Shown here: piece after piece, positions 16,722-24,993 of the stretch | Numbering within the stretch: the first letter of the stretch is position 1 | Layout: every line of letters starts with the position of its first letter | Source of the DNA: UBA8752 sp002336475 | GTDB lineage: Bacteria; Bacteroidota; Bacteroidia; Flavobacteriales_D; Sanyastnellaceae | Direction of reading: 5' to 3' | Assembly (NCBI GenBank): GCA_943846755.1 | Contig: OX044365.1 | Span: 682,001-746,000, forward strand | Length of the DNA stretch: 64,000 nt | The notes under the pieces: model-generated | What the model saw: only the letters and a program-made list of their open reading frames with translations | Database searches by the model: none | What the model was told of the DNA's origin: nothing | Position numbers and translations under genes: made by a program

Positions 16722-17746
16722 TTTTTGGAAACGACCACCGAGACAAGACAGAACATCCCGGACCGTTTGCAAACTTTCTGCCGCCGCCACCGCCGGACTA
16801 CAACGACTCTAACGCCTGGGCGGCCCGCCCTTCAACAGCGCCCTTACGCCACTGGCCCTCTCGCGTTCCTTCACTGCCTGTTTCTCCGGATCAACAGGAC
16901 AACCCAGTGCATACCTTTTTCATCCACCCCACGACTTTTAGGGGATTGGGAGTCGGCTGGAATGCCGCTTGGGATGACCCGGAGATCGCGGCCATTACAG
17001 ACCAGTGGCCACTCCGGCATCAAGCCAGCGTTTTTCGTGCTGTGGGACGCGTAACGGCGCCGCGTTACCGCCAGGCCCACCTGCGCACTTTCTTTCTTCG
17101 GGGAACAGACAGCCAAGCCGCTTTGGAACTGGCCTATTCCGATATACGCAGGGCGTTTTTCCGCTTCTTACAGGCCATCGGCGACGAGACCCCTATCATC
17201 ATTGCCGGACACAGTCAAGGCTCTCATCACGGGTGGCGCATTTTGCAAGAGTTTTTTGACGGAACGGGGCTTCAATCCCGACTGGTGGCGGCCTATTTGC
17301 CCGGATATCCCATACCGGGCAGCAGCCTTCACAACATCCCATTTGCGGACAGAGAAGCCCATGTCGGTGCCGTGCATGGATGGATGACTTTTTCTGAATC
17401 CTTCGTGCCAGAGTTTCACGCCACCCACATGCAGGACACCAAAATGGTTCACCCTGTTTTATGGACGCCGGAAGATGGCCAATGGAACCACTGGGATGCC
17501 CATCAAGGCATCGTGACACGGAGTTTTAAACTCCGGCACAAAGGCGCACTTTCAGGTGCGCTGCAGGACGGCATGCTTTGGATCAAGCCCCTTCGGGTTT
17601 TGGGCTCCGGGATGTTCGCCATGAAGAATTGGCATGTGGCTGATTACAACCTGTTTTGGGACAACATCAGACTCAATCTGCAGAAACAAGTCGAGCTTTT
17701 TCGCTTTGCGACCAACAGGCAAAAAGAATTGCCACGAAATCCTTAA
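16718..17746 (+). CDS. DUF3089 family alpha/beta-hydrolase-like protein
   Basis: 342 residues from ATG 16718, which overlaps the stop of the pseudouridine synthase (ATGA). The nucleophile elbow G-H-S-Q-G (I-I-I-A-G-H-S-Q-G-S) and the flanking V-F-F/T-F-F-I-H-P-T and Y-L-P-G-Y-P-I motifs match DUF3089, a predicted esterase/lipase-like family; the substrate is not known. There is no clear signal peptide. The nearby lysyl-oxidase gene begins only ten bases after its stop, so they may share a transcript. Confidence 0.85.
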   Translation: MIFGNDHRDKTEHPGPFANFLPPPPPDYNDSNAWAARPSTAPLRHWPSRVPSLPVSPDQQDNPVHTFFIHPTTFRGLGVGWNAAWDDPEIAAITDQWPLRHQASVFRAVGRVTAPRYRQAHLRTFFLRGTDSQAALELAYSDIRRAFFRFLQAIGDETPIIIAGHSQGSHHGWRILQEFFDGTGLQSRLVAAYLPGYPIPGSSLHNIPFADREAHVGAVHGWMTFSESFVPEFHATHMQDTKMVHPVLWTPEDGQWNHWDAHQGIVTRSFKLRHKGALSGALQDGMLWIKPLRVLGSGMFAMKNWHVADYNLFWDNIRLNLQKQVELFRFATNRQKELPRNP

Positions 17747-17756
17747 ATTCCATTAC

Positions 17757-20700
17757 ATGAATTGGATGCCCCGTCGTTTGCGCACTGCAGTTGTATCTCT
17801 AGGCACTTTGGCCAGTGTGTTTCTGGCCGGTGACGCTTTTGGACAAGACACCCTGAGCACCACTTGGGCAGGAAGCCTGGGAGGAGGAGCATCCGAAGGG
17901 TTTCAGGTGACGGCAGGTTGCGACCTACAAGGCTTTGACATCGTCCTAGACATCACAGCCCCAGGCAGCAACTGGGCAGGCGACATGGCCATGGCGGTCA
18001 CTGCACCCAATGGCAACCGCATCGAAATTGGGGGGTACAACACCGGTTTTGGTTACGTAGAAGCAGGGGCTTGGCCCTCAGATTGGAACACCTCTGCAGA
18101 CGGAATCTTCACAGCATCCATCGTTGATTTGGCGCAATATGACCTCGCCGGATCAGGGTGTTGGCTCATCGAATTCATGAATGCCTGGACCACAGGAGCG
18201 GTGAGTGAATACGTCCTTTCCCTCGACCTGATTGGACTGTGTGACGAAGGCGACGCCCTCGGCTGTATTGACCCTGGTGCATTGAACTATGATGCCTGCG
18301 CCATGACAGACGATGGCAGTTGTGTTTACCCCCCTCTTGCAGCAGGCTTCAGCTGGACATCGGCGTGTGGCCTGCCTGAGATTGCCACGTTTGAGGACAT
18401 CAGCCTGGGCAACGTCGTAACCTATGATTGGTCATTTGAGTCTGGAGATCCGGCCACGAGCAATGAGGCAGCGCCTGTTGTGAGCTGGTCAGAACCTGGC
18501 GACCACGAAGTCACCCTTACTGTGGGGGACGGAACCGGATCCACCTCGACTTTTATCGATGTCATCACAGTGGGTGAGAACCTGCACCGATTGGAAATTG
18601 ACATTACACCGGACGCCTTCCCCCAAGAAACATCCTTTGCTGTCTTAGATGCCAACGGCGACACCCTCTTTGAAGGAGGCTCTGAAGGCCTTGATGCATG
18701 TGTGCCTGATGGCTGTTTGTCGGTGTGGCTGATGGACAGCGGAGCCGACGGGTTTTCGGTAGGCGGCACCTATCAAATCATTTACGATGACAACCTGCTT
18801 CGCGACGGCGAGCACTTCGATGCTGCGCAATTGACCCTGACAGGATGCCCTGTTGGCAGCAGTTGCGATGACCCACTGGCCTTGGTTCTGGATACAGAAC
18901 AAACCGGACCACAGGACTTTCTCTCCCCGTTCTCAGACAGTTGGTATGCCTTTGATGTAGACACGACTGGACAGTACCGGTTTGCCACTTGCGGCGTGAC
19001 GGGATGCGACACCCGCATTCACCTGTACGATTACTGTGACATGGCCATTTTTGAGACTTCTTCGGAAGCCTTCATCACCATGTCGGACGATGACTGCGAA
19101 CTGCAGAGCATTGTCACCCCTGTCCTGATGGCGGGTGAAACCATTTACATGAGGTTGGAAGGTGACGGGGACTGCAATGCTGGCAGCGAAGGCGTCCCCT
19201 TTCAGGCAGAATTCCTCGGAGGCATACCGGGCTGCATGAACATCGAAGCCTGCAACTACTTGCCCATTGCCACTTCTCCCGACACCTGTTTTTTGGCAGG
19301 TGACCCCGAATGCCCAAACATCGGTCCGGACCTCATCATCAATGGCCTAAGGGCATACAGCACATTGGAGATGACAACCGAAAACAACACCGATGCCTGC
19401 ATGATCGAAGAGGGCTGTATTCAAGGCTATGGAACCCGAGAGATTGTCCGCTTTGATACTGAAATCGCCAACATCGGAACCGAAGACTACTTCATAGGCG
19501 CCCCCTCTGCTCAACCGGACCAATTCGAATGGGACGCTTGTCACAACCATTACCACTATGAAGGCTATGCGGATTACGCCCTGTATTCCTCGGGAGGATC
19601 TCCCTTGCCCACAGTTGGTTTCAAAAACGGCTTTTGCATTCTGGACCTGGGCAGCTGCAATTATGGAGGAGGCCCTCAGAAATACACCTGTTCCAACATG
19701 GGCATTACTGCCGGATGTCAAGACATTTATTCCCGCTACCTGGATTGTCAATGGATCGACATCACCGACTTGACTGCTGGCGATTACACCCTCGTCATTC
19801 GGGTGAATTGGGACTACAGCCCCGACGCCAACGGCAGCTATGAACTGAACTACGCCAACAATGCCGTTGCCGTGTGTTTCTCCTTTGAGCGCGATGCCGA
19901 AGGAAACGCTGTCAATTTTGCGAAATACGAAGACTGCGACGTCCCTGTAGACTGCTTGGGTCACCCCTTTGGCGTTGAGGAACCCGACTGCGCTGGCAAT
20001 TGCCCTGGATTTTTGGTCAAAGGGGACTTGGACCAAGATGGCGAAGTCGAGGCCGACGACCCCCTGATGTACGCAGAATTGCTGGCAGACGGCGTCACAA
20101 CTTCAGCCCCTTGCGTGGACCTCAACAGCGATGGTGCACTCAGCATCACAGACGTGGCTTTGGCTGCTGACTGCGCCCACTTGGGACACAACCACCTCGG
20201 CGACAATGGAGTGGAAGACCACTGCGATTGGAATGGCAGCCTCTTGGTGCCGGACCAAGAAGTCTTCTTCTCTCTGGTCTACCCCCACGAAGACTCCAGC
20301 TTTGTCGACGTCTACCTGCACAACCCCCAATCCTGGTTAAGCGGATGGTCCATTCAACTCGATGGTGCAACGTTCACATCTATGGCCCCCTTGTTTGACA
20401 CCACCGGATACGCCCATTTATTCCACATGAATGCCGCCGGCATGGCTTTTGGAGTGGCGTTGGAAGACAGCCTCATCCACAAGAGCACCTTGCCGCAACC
20501 CTTGGTTCGCCTCCATTTCGAGGACGCGGTTGGAGACATCTGCCTGATCGATGTGGCAGAGGTCACCAACGAGGACCGACACAATGTGACCGCGTATGCA
20601 TCGGGGTGTGTGACCCCGGGCACATTCTGTCTGGGCGATGTCAATGACAATGGCATACGAGATGTAGGTGACTTGCTCGAAGCCCTTGGCGTCTTTGGTT

Positions 20701-20801
20701 GCATGCAAGAATGTGGCCCAGCAGACGTGGACAATGACGGCATTGTCGGAGTGAACGACTTGCTGATCATGCTCGGTCTCTTCGGCGACCCCTGTCAATA
20801 A
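17757..20801 (+). CDS. secreted lysyl-oxidase-like protein with dockerin-like modules (LOX1)
   Basis: 1014 residues from ATG 17757, just before a signal peptide. Order of modules: a P-domain-like (proprotein convertase P) region about 30-165; one C-x-D...N-Y...D-D-G-S-C module; a PKD domain; the D-x-G-A-D-G jelly-roll module; a region with C-D-T-R-I-H-L-Y-D-Y-C; a lysyl oxidase domain about 520-710; a dockerin-like pair (D-L-D-Q-D-G-E-V-E, then D-L-N-S-D-G-A-L-S); a cohesin-like stretch; and a terminal EF-hand tail. The copper ligands H596-N-H598-Y-H600 follow F-E-W-D-A-C, as in animal LOX. The cofactor residues are present: Lys623 (G-F-K-N-G-F-C) and Tyr658 (D-I-Y), 35 residues apart, the same spacing as Lys320/Tyr355 of human LOX. 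Expected chemistry is oxidative deamination of lysine or other primary amines; the bacterial substrate is unknown. No T9SS domain is seen. Confidence 0.86.
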   Translation: MNWMPRRLRTAVVSLGTLASVFLAGDAFGQDTLSTTWAGSLGGGASEGFQVTAGCDLQGFDIVLDITAPGSNWAGDMAMAVTAPNGNRIEIGGYNTGFGYVEAGAWPSDWNTSADGIFTASIVDLAQYDLAGSGCWLIEFMNAWTTGAVSEYVLSLDLIGLCDEGDALGCIDPGALNYDACAMTDDGSCVYPPLAAGFSWTSACGLPEIATFEDISLGNVVTYDWSFESGDPATSNEAAPVVSWSEPGDHEVTLTVGDGTGSTSTFIDVITVGENLHRLEIDITPDAFPQETSFAVLDANGDTLFEGGSEGLDACVPDGCLSVWLMDSGADGFSVGGTYQIIYDDNLLRDGEHFDAAQLTLTGCPVGSSCDDPLALVLDTEQTGPQDFLSPFSDSWYAFDVDTTGQYRFATCGVTGCDTRIHLYDYCDMAIFETSSEAFITMSDDDCELQSIVTPVLMAGETIYMRLEGDGDCNAGSEGVPFQAEFLGGIPGCMNIEACNYLPIATSPDTCFLAGDPECPNIGPDLIINGLRAYSTLEMTTENNTDACMIEEGCIQGYGTREIVRFDTEIANIGTEDYFIGAPSAQPDQFEWDACHNHYHYEGYADYALYSSGGSPLPTVGFKNGFCILDLGSCNYGGGPQKYTCSNMGITAGCQDIYSRYLDCQWIDITDLTAGDYTLVIRVNWDYSPDANGSYELNYANNAVAVCFSFERDAEGNAVNFAKYEDCDVPVDCLGHPFGVEEPDCAGNCPGFLVKGDLDQDGEVEADDPLMYAELLADGVTTSAPCVDLNSDGALSITDVALAADCAHLGHNHLGDNGVEDHCDWNGSLLVPDQEVFFSLVYPHEDSSFVDVYLHNPQSWLSGWSIQLDGATFTSMAPLFDTTGYAHLFHMNAAGMAFGVALEDSLIHKSTLPQPLVRLHFEDAVGDICLIDVAEVTNEDRHNVTAYASGCVTPGTFCLGDVNDNGIRDVGDLLEALGVFGCMQECGPADVDNDGIVGVNDLLIMLGLFGDPCQ

Positions 20802-20869
20802 GCGTTGCACATCGCATTTGTCGTTTCCGGCGTGACCTCATGGGTCGGGCTTAAGTTTGCAATGCTCCA

Positions 20870-23794
20870 TTGAAACGCGCATGGAATCCTCGAAGCCTCA
20901 AGACGCCTCCCCCCCCTGCTGCCACTCAATCCGGTCACCCGATCCGGATTGTTACCGCAGCATCCCTTTTCGACGGCCACGACGCCGCCATCAACATCAT
21001 GCGCCGCATCCTGCAGAGGTCAGGCTGCGAAATCATCCATTTGGGCCATGACCGTTCTGTTGATGAAGTGGTGAATTGCGCCATTGAAGAGGACGTTCAA
21101 GCCATTGCCATGACGTCTTACCAAGGGGGACACATGGAGTATTTCAAATACATGAAGGACCTCCTCGAAGAGCGGGGCGCTGGTCACATTCGAATTTTCG
21201 GCGGTGGCGGCGGCACCATCCTTCCAGAGGAAATTAAAGCGTTGCACGCCTACGGCATTGAGCGCATTTACCACCCCGATGATGGTCGCGAAATGGGCCT
21301 TCAAGGCATGATCGACGACCTCATTCGACGTTGTGATTTCCCGGTAGTGGGTGAACCCTCCGGAGAGGCCGACCGCCTTTCGGACAAGCAACCGGGAGAT
21401 TTGGCCCGGCTCATTACTGCTGCAGAAGTGGGCGCTGCCCCATACTCCGACATCATAGATGGCATCCGCGGGGGCGCCGCCAATGCCAAAGTCCCTGTAC
21501 TCGGCATCACCGGAACAGGCGGTGCTGGAAAAAGCTCCATGGTGGACGAGCTGGTGCGCCGGTTTTTGCTCGATTTCTCGGACAAGCGCATGGCCATCGT
21601 CTCTGTGGACCCTTCAAAGCGCAAAACAGGAGGCGCTTTGTTGGGTGACCGCATTCGCATGAATGCCATCGCATCGGGGCGTGTATACATGCGCTCTTTG
21701 GCCACGCGCCAGTCCAATTTGGCCTTGAGCCGCCATGTAGGAGATGCCCTCAACATCCTGAAAGTCGCGGGGTTTGACCTCATCGTTTTGGAAACGTCCG
21801 GCATCGGTCAGAGCGACACCGAAATCATGGACCACAGCGACGTGGCCCTCTACGTCATGACCCCCGAATTCGGTGCTGCCACGCAGCTGGAGAAGATCGA
21901 CATGCTCGACTTCGCCGACGTAGTGGCCATCAACAAATTTGACAAGCGTGGAGGAGCAGACGCCTTGCGCGATGTTCGCAAACAATACAAGCGCAACCAT
22001 GAATTGTGGGAGGCTCAAGACGACGCCTTGCCCATCTTCGGGACCATCGCATCCCAATTCAATGACCCTGGTACACACCGACTGTACCGCACATTGATGA
22101 ACACGCTTGCCCAGGAAACTGGAGCCAACCTCGCCAGCTCATTTGGTGATACAGCGGGTGACAGCGAAAAGGTCCACGTGATCCCGCCCAAACGGACGCG
22201 CTACCTCAGCGAAATCGCAGACACGGTCCGGGGATACAACGATTGGTCCGACGCTCAATCGGTTGTTGCAGGTCGATTGCAAGCTGTCAACACGGCCGCA
22301 GAAGAATTGAAAGACGCTCCTGAGGCACGCATGGCCTTGGAAAAGAAGGCTGCCGCCTTGACCCGCGAATTGGACCCCAAGAACCTTCACTGGCTCGAAT
22401 CTTGGGCCTCCGAATCCGACAGGTACAAGCAAGAGGAATACGTCTTTGAAGTTCGGGGCCGAGAAATCCGCATCCCGACGACCACCTCTAGCCTCAGCAA
22501 CCAACCCATTCCCAAGGTCAGTGTTCCCCGGCTTCAGGGCTGGCAAGATTTGCTGCGTTGGGGTTTGCAGGAAAATGTCCCTGGCTCCTTCCCTTTCACT
22601 GCAGGCATCTACCCCTTCAAGCGCGAAGGAGAAGACCCGACGCGCATGTTTGCCGGAGAAGGCGGCCCTGAGCGCACGAACCGCCGCTTCCACTATGTGA
22701 GCTCGGACATGCCTGCAAAAAGGCTGTCTACGGCATTTGATTCGGTGACACTCTATGGCCGGGATCCTGATCTGCGCCCCGACATCCACGGCAAAGTGGG
22801 CAACTCAGGGGTCAGTGTTTCCTGCCTTGATGACGCCAAGCGGCTTTACAGCGGATTCGACCTTTGCGACCCGTCCACCAGCGTCTCCATGACCATCAAC
22901 GGGCCTGCCCCCATGGTGCTGGCCTTCTTCCTCAACGCTGCCATCGACCAGCGCTGCGAAAAGCACATCCGTGAGCATGGACTCGAAGACACCGTGGAAA
23001 AAGTGCTCAAGGCCCGATGGGACGATCGCGGACTGTCCCGTCCAGTATACCGGGAAACCTTACCCGACGGGAACGACGGCCTCGGCCTGATGCTCCTCGG
23101 CTGCACCGGAGACGAGGTCTTGGACAGCACCACCTACAACAGGTTGGCTGCAGAAGCACTCTCCCAAGTTAGGGGGACGGTTCAGGCGGACATCCTCAAA
23201 GAGGACCAGGCCCAAAACACGTGCATCTTTTCTACCGAATTCGCCCTTCGTTTGATGGGCGATGTGCAGGCGTATTTCATAGACCACAAAGTCAGAAACT
23301 TCTATTCGGTTTCCATCAGTGGCTACCACATCGCAGAAGCCGGAGCCAACCCGATCACACAGCTCGCCTTTACACTCGCCAACGGCTTTACTTACGTTGA
23401 GTACTACCTCAGCAGAGGGATGGACATCAACGCCTTCGGTCCCAACCTGAGCTTTTTCTTTAGCAACGGCATCGACCCAGAATACGCCGTCATCGGCAGG
23501 GTGGCCCGGCGCATCTGGGCCAAGTCGCTGGACCGCAAATACGGCGCCGATGAACGGGCTCAAAAGCTCAAGTACCACATCCAGACCAGTGGACGCTCGT
23601 TGCATGCCCAGGAAATCGACTTCAATGACATTCGGACCACACTACAGGCATTGTATGCGATCTATGACAACTGCAACTCCCTGCACACCAACGCCTTTGA
23701 CGAAGCCATTACCACCCCAACCGAGGGCAGCGTGCGCAGGGCCATCGCCATTCAGCTGATCATCAACCGAGAGCTTGGGCCTGGCCAAAAATGA
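20870..23794 (+). CDS. icmF: fused acyl-CoA mutase (isobutyryl-CoA mutase IcmF type), N-terminal part before a frameshift
   Basis: The frame opens at a TTG codon; no ATG is available. Domains in order: a B12-binding domain (A-S-L-F-D-G-H-D-A-A-I-N, with the cobalamin His) about 25-160; a MeaB/ArgK-like G-protein chaperone (G-I-T-G-T-G-G-A-G-K-S-S, V-L-E-T-S-G-I-G-Q); a linker; then the large mutase domain (Y-P-F-K-R-E-G-E-D-P-T-R-M-F-A-G-E-G). This order is that of IcmF, which interconverts isobutyryl- and n-butyryl-CoA with adenosylcobalamin; related fusions act on pivalyl- or isovaleryl-CoA. The frame stops at 23794 after R-E-L-G-P-G-Q-K, while the conserved continuation lies in another frame from about 23781. 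One extra base in the run at 23777-23781 explains this. The joined product would be about 1133 residues, near the usual IcmF size. Confidence 0.9.
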   Translation: MKRAWNPRSLKTPPPPAATQSGHPIRIVTAASLFDGHDAAINIMRRILQRSGCEIIHLGHDRSVDEVVNCAIEEDVQAIAMTSYQGGHMEYFKYMKDLLEERGAGHIRIFGGGGGTILPEEIKALHAYGIERIYHPDDGREMGLQGMIDDLIRRCDFPVVGEPSGEADRLSDKQPGDLARLITAAEVGAAPYSDIIDGIRGGAANAKVPVLGITGTGGAGKSSMVDELVRRFLLDFSDKRMAIVSVDPSKRKTGGALLGDRIRMNAIASGRVYMRSLATRQSNLALSRHVGDALNILKVAGFDLIVLETSGIGQSDTEIMDHSDVALYVMTPEFGAATQLEKIDMLDFADVVAINKFDKRGGADALRDVRKQYKRNHELWEAQDDALPIFGTIASQFNDPGTHRLYRTLMNTLAQETGANLASSFGDTAGDSEKVHVIPPKRTRYLSEIADTVRGYNDWSDAQSVVAGRLQAVNTAAEELKDAPEARMALEKKAAALTRELDPKNLHWLESWASESDRYKQEEYVFEVRGREIRIPTTTSSLSNQPIPKVSVPRLQGWQDLLRWGLQENVPGSFPFTAGIYPFKREGEDPTRMFAGEGGPERTNRRFHYVSSDMPAKRLSTAFDSVTLYGRDPDLRPDIHGKVGNSGVSVSCLDDAKRLYSGFDLCDPSTSVSMTINGPAPMVLAFFLNAAIDQRCEKHIREHGLEDTVEKVLKARWDDRGLSRPVYRETLPDGNDGLGLMLLGCTGDEVLDSTTYNRLAAEALSQVRGTVQADILKEDQAQNTCIFSTEFALRLMGDVQAYFIDHKVRNFYSVSISGYHIAEAGANPITQLAFTLANGFTYVEYYLSRGMDINAFGPNLSFFFSNGIDPEYAVIGRVARRIWAKSLDRKYGADERAQKLKYHIQTSGRSLHAQEIDFNDIRTTLQALYAIYDNCNSLHTNAFDEAITTPTEGSVRRAIAIQLIINRELGPGQK

Positions 23795-24272
23795 GAACCC
23801 GTTGCAAGGCTCCTTTATCATTGAGGAACTCACAGACCTCGTGGAAGAAGCGGTCATGGTAGAATTTGACCGGCTCACCGAGCGAGGTGGGGTGCTGGGG
23901 GCCATGGAGACGATGTACCAACGGAGTCGCATTCAAGAGGAATCCCTGCATTACGAGACGCTCAAGCACACTGGCGAGTACCCCATCATCGGTGTCAACA
24001 CCTTCCTATCCAAGGAAGGATCACCGACCCTCGTGCCCGGCGAAGTCATCCGTGCGACGCCAGAAGAAAAGCAGGCCCAAATCGACGGCTTGCAGGACTT
24101 ACATGGTGCTTTTGACGGCACTTCTACCGAGGCCATTGACCGCGTCAAAGAGACTGCAGTGGCGCATGGCAACCTCTTTGTGGAGTTGATGGAAGCTGTG
24201 AAGTGTTCCTCTTTGGGACAACTCACTGACGCCTTGTTTGAAGTGGGCGGGGCTTACCGTCGCAACATGTAA
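23775..24272 (+). CDS. icmF: C-terminal part of the IcmF-type mutase, after the frameshift
   Basis: 165 codons carrying the conserved C-terminus of the mutase: L-A-K-N-E-N-P-L-Q-G-S-F, I-I-E-E-L-T-D-L-V-E-E-A, G-G-V-L-G-A-M-E-T and Q-E-E-S. It joins in sense to the upstream frame if one base is removed near 23780. The first three codons before the junction are not meaningful, and no good start codon exists, so this is not an independent gene. The alternatives are a sequencing or assembly error, a genuine disabling mutation, or a programmed shift. Confidence 0.85.
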   Translation: MGLAKNENPLQGSFIIEELTDLVEEAVMVEFDRLTERGGVLGAMETMYQRSRIQEESLHYETLKHTGEYPIIGVNTFLSKEGSPTLVPGEVIRATPEEKQAQIDGLQDLHGAFDGTSTEAIDRVKETAVAHGNLFVELMEAVKCSSLGQLTDALFEVGGAYRRNM

Positions 24273-24275
24273 AAC

Positions 24276-24665
24276 GTGGTCATTCACCTGTGGTCCGGCC
24301 CCCGCTCCATGAGCACCGCGCTCATGTACAGCTTTGCGCAGCGTTCAGACACAAGGGTGCTGGATGAGCCTTTGTACGGCCACTTTTTGGCCCGCACTGG
24401 CGCAGACCGCCCAGACAGAGAAGCCACTTTGAAGGCTTGGCCCACCAGCGAAGAAAGCGCCCTTGAATCCATGGCCCCTGGCCCAGATGAGCTGCTGGGG
24501 GACCGGGTGCTGTTCTGTAAACACATCGTCAACCACTCCGAAGGACTTCCCTGGTCTCCCTTTGCTCAAGGCCGTCCATGTGTTGTTGTTCCGCAATCCT
24601 GCCGCTGTGATGTCATCCTACAGCGCCCACATCGAACGTCCATCCATGCGCGATGTGGGTTATGA
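24276..24665 (+). CDS. sulfotransferase-like protein, N-terminal part before a frameshift
   Basis: Begins at a GTG three bases after the mutase stop. The N-terminal P-loop-like motif W-S-G-P-R-S-M-S-T-A-L-M matches PAPS-binding sulfotransferase-like proteins, followed by E-P-L-Y-G-H-F. Meaningful sequence ends near W-S at about 24554; the rest of the frame (G-R-P-C-V-V-V-P-Q-S) has no family character. The continuation, L-P-L-L-K-A-V-H-V-L-L-F-R-N-P, is in the next frame, so one extra base near 24551-24558 splits the gene. Confidence 0.75.
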   Translation: MVIHLWSGPRSMSTALMYSFAQRSDTRVLDEPLYGHFLARTGADRPDREATLKAWPTSEESALESMAPGPDELLGDRVLFCKHIVNHSEGLPWSPFAQGRPCVVVPQSCRCDVILQRPHRTSIHARCGL

Positions 24666-24993
24666 CCTCCAATGCGCACTCTTAGAAAGGCTCACCCATG
24701 AGGGCAAGCCGCCCATTGTGTTGTGCAGCGACCACCTTCAATCGGCCCCCGAAGTGTTCCTCCGCAAGCTCTGCACCGCCTTAGGGTTGGAATGGCAACC
24801 TGCCATGATGCGCTGGACACCAGGCCCAAGACCAGAAGATGGCCCCTGGGCACCTTGGTGGTACAGCGGTGTTCATGCTTCTTCGGGATGGGAAGCCCGT
24901 CCACCGAAAACACATGCTGTCCCGCCTCATTTATCGGACCTTCACACAGCGTGCAAGGCTTCCTATGACACCTTGATTCAACACGCAATCTGA
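24463..24993 (+). CDS. sulfotransferase-like protein, C-terminal part after a frameshift
   Basis: Only the portion from about 24556 is meaningful: L-P-L-L-K-A-V-H-V-L-L-F-R-N-P-A-A-V-M-S-S-Y, the 3'-phosphate-binding region expected in the sulfotransferase fold, then the C-terminal helices. The joined protein would have about 239 residues. Its TGA overlaps the ATG of the aminotransferase-like gene (TGATG), so those two were probably selected to be co-translated. Confidence 0.72.
   Translation: MNPWPLAQMSCWGTGCCSVNTSSTTPKDFPGLPLLKAVHVLLFRNPAAVMSSYSAHIERPSMRDVGYDLQCALLERLTHEGKPPIVLCSDHLQSAPEVFLRKLCTALGLEWQPAMMRWTPGPRPEDGPWAPWWYSGVHASSGWEARPPKTHAVPPHLSDLHTACKASYDTLIQHAI

Noticed and set aside
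17634..17756. N-terminal extension of LOX1
   Set aside because: It overlaps the hydrolase gene; the signal peptide begins at ATG 17757.
20802..20869. Cobalamin riboswitch before the B12-dependent mutase
   Set aside because: Only 68 bases are available and no B12-box-like sequence was seen.
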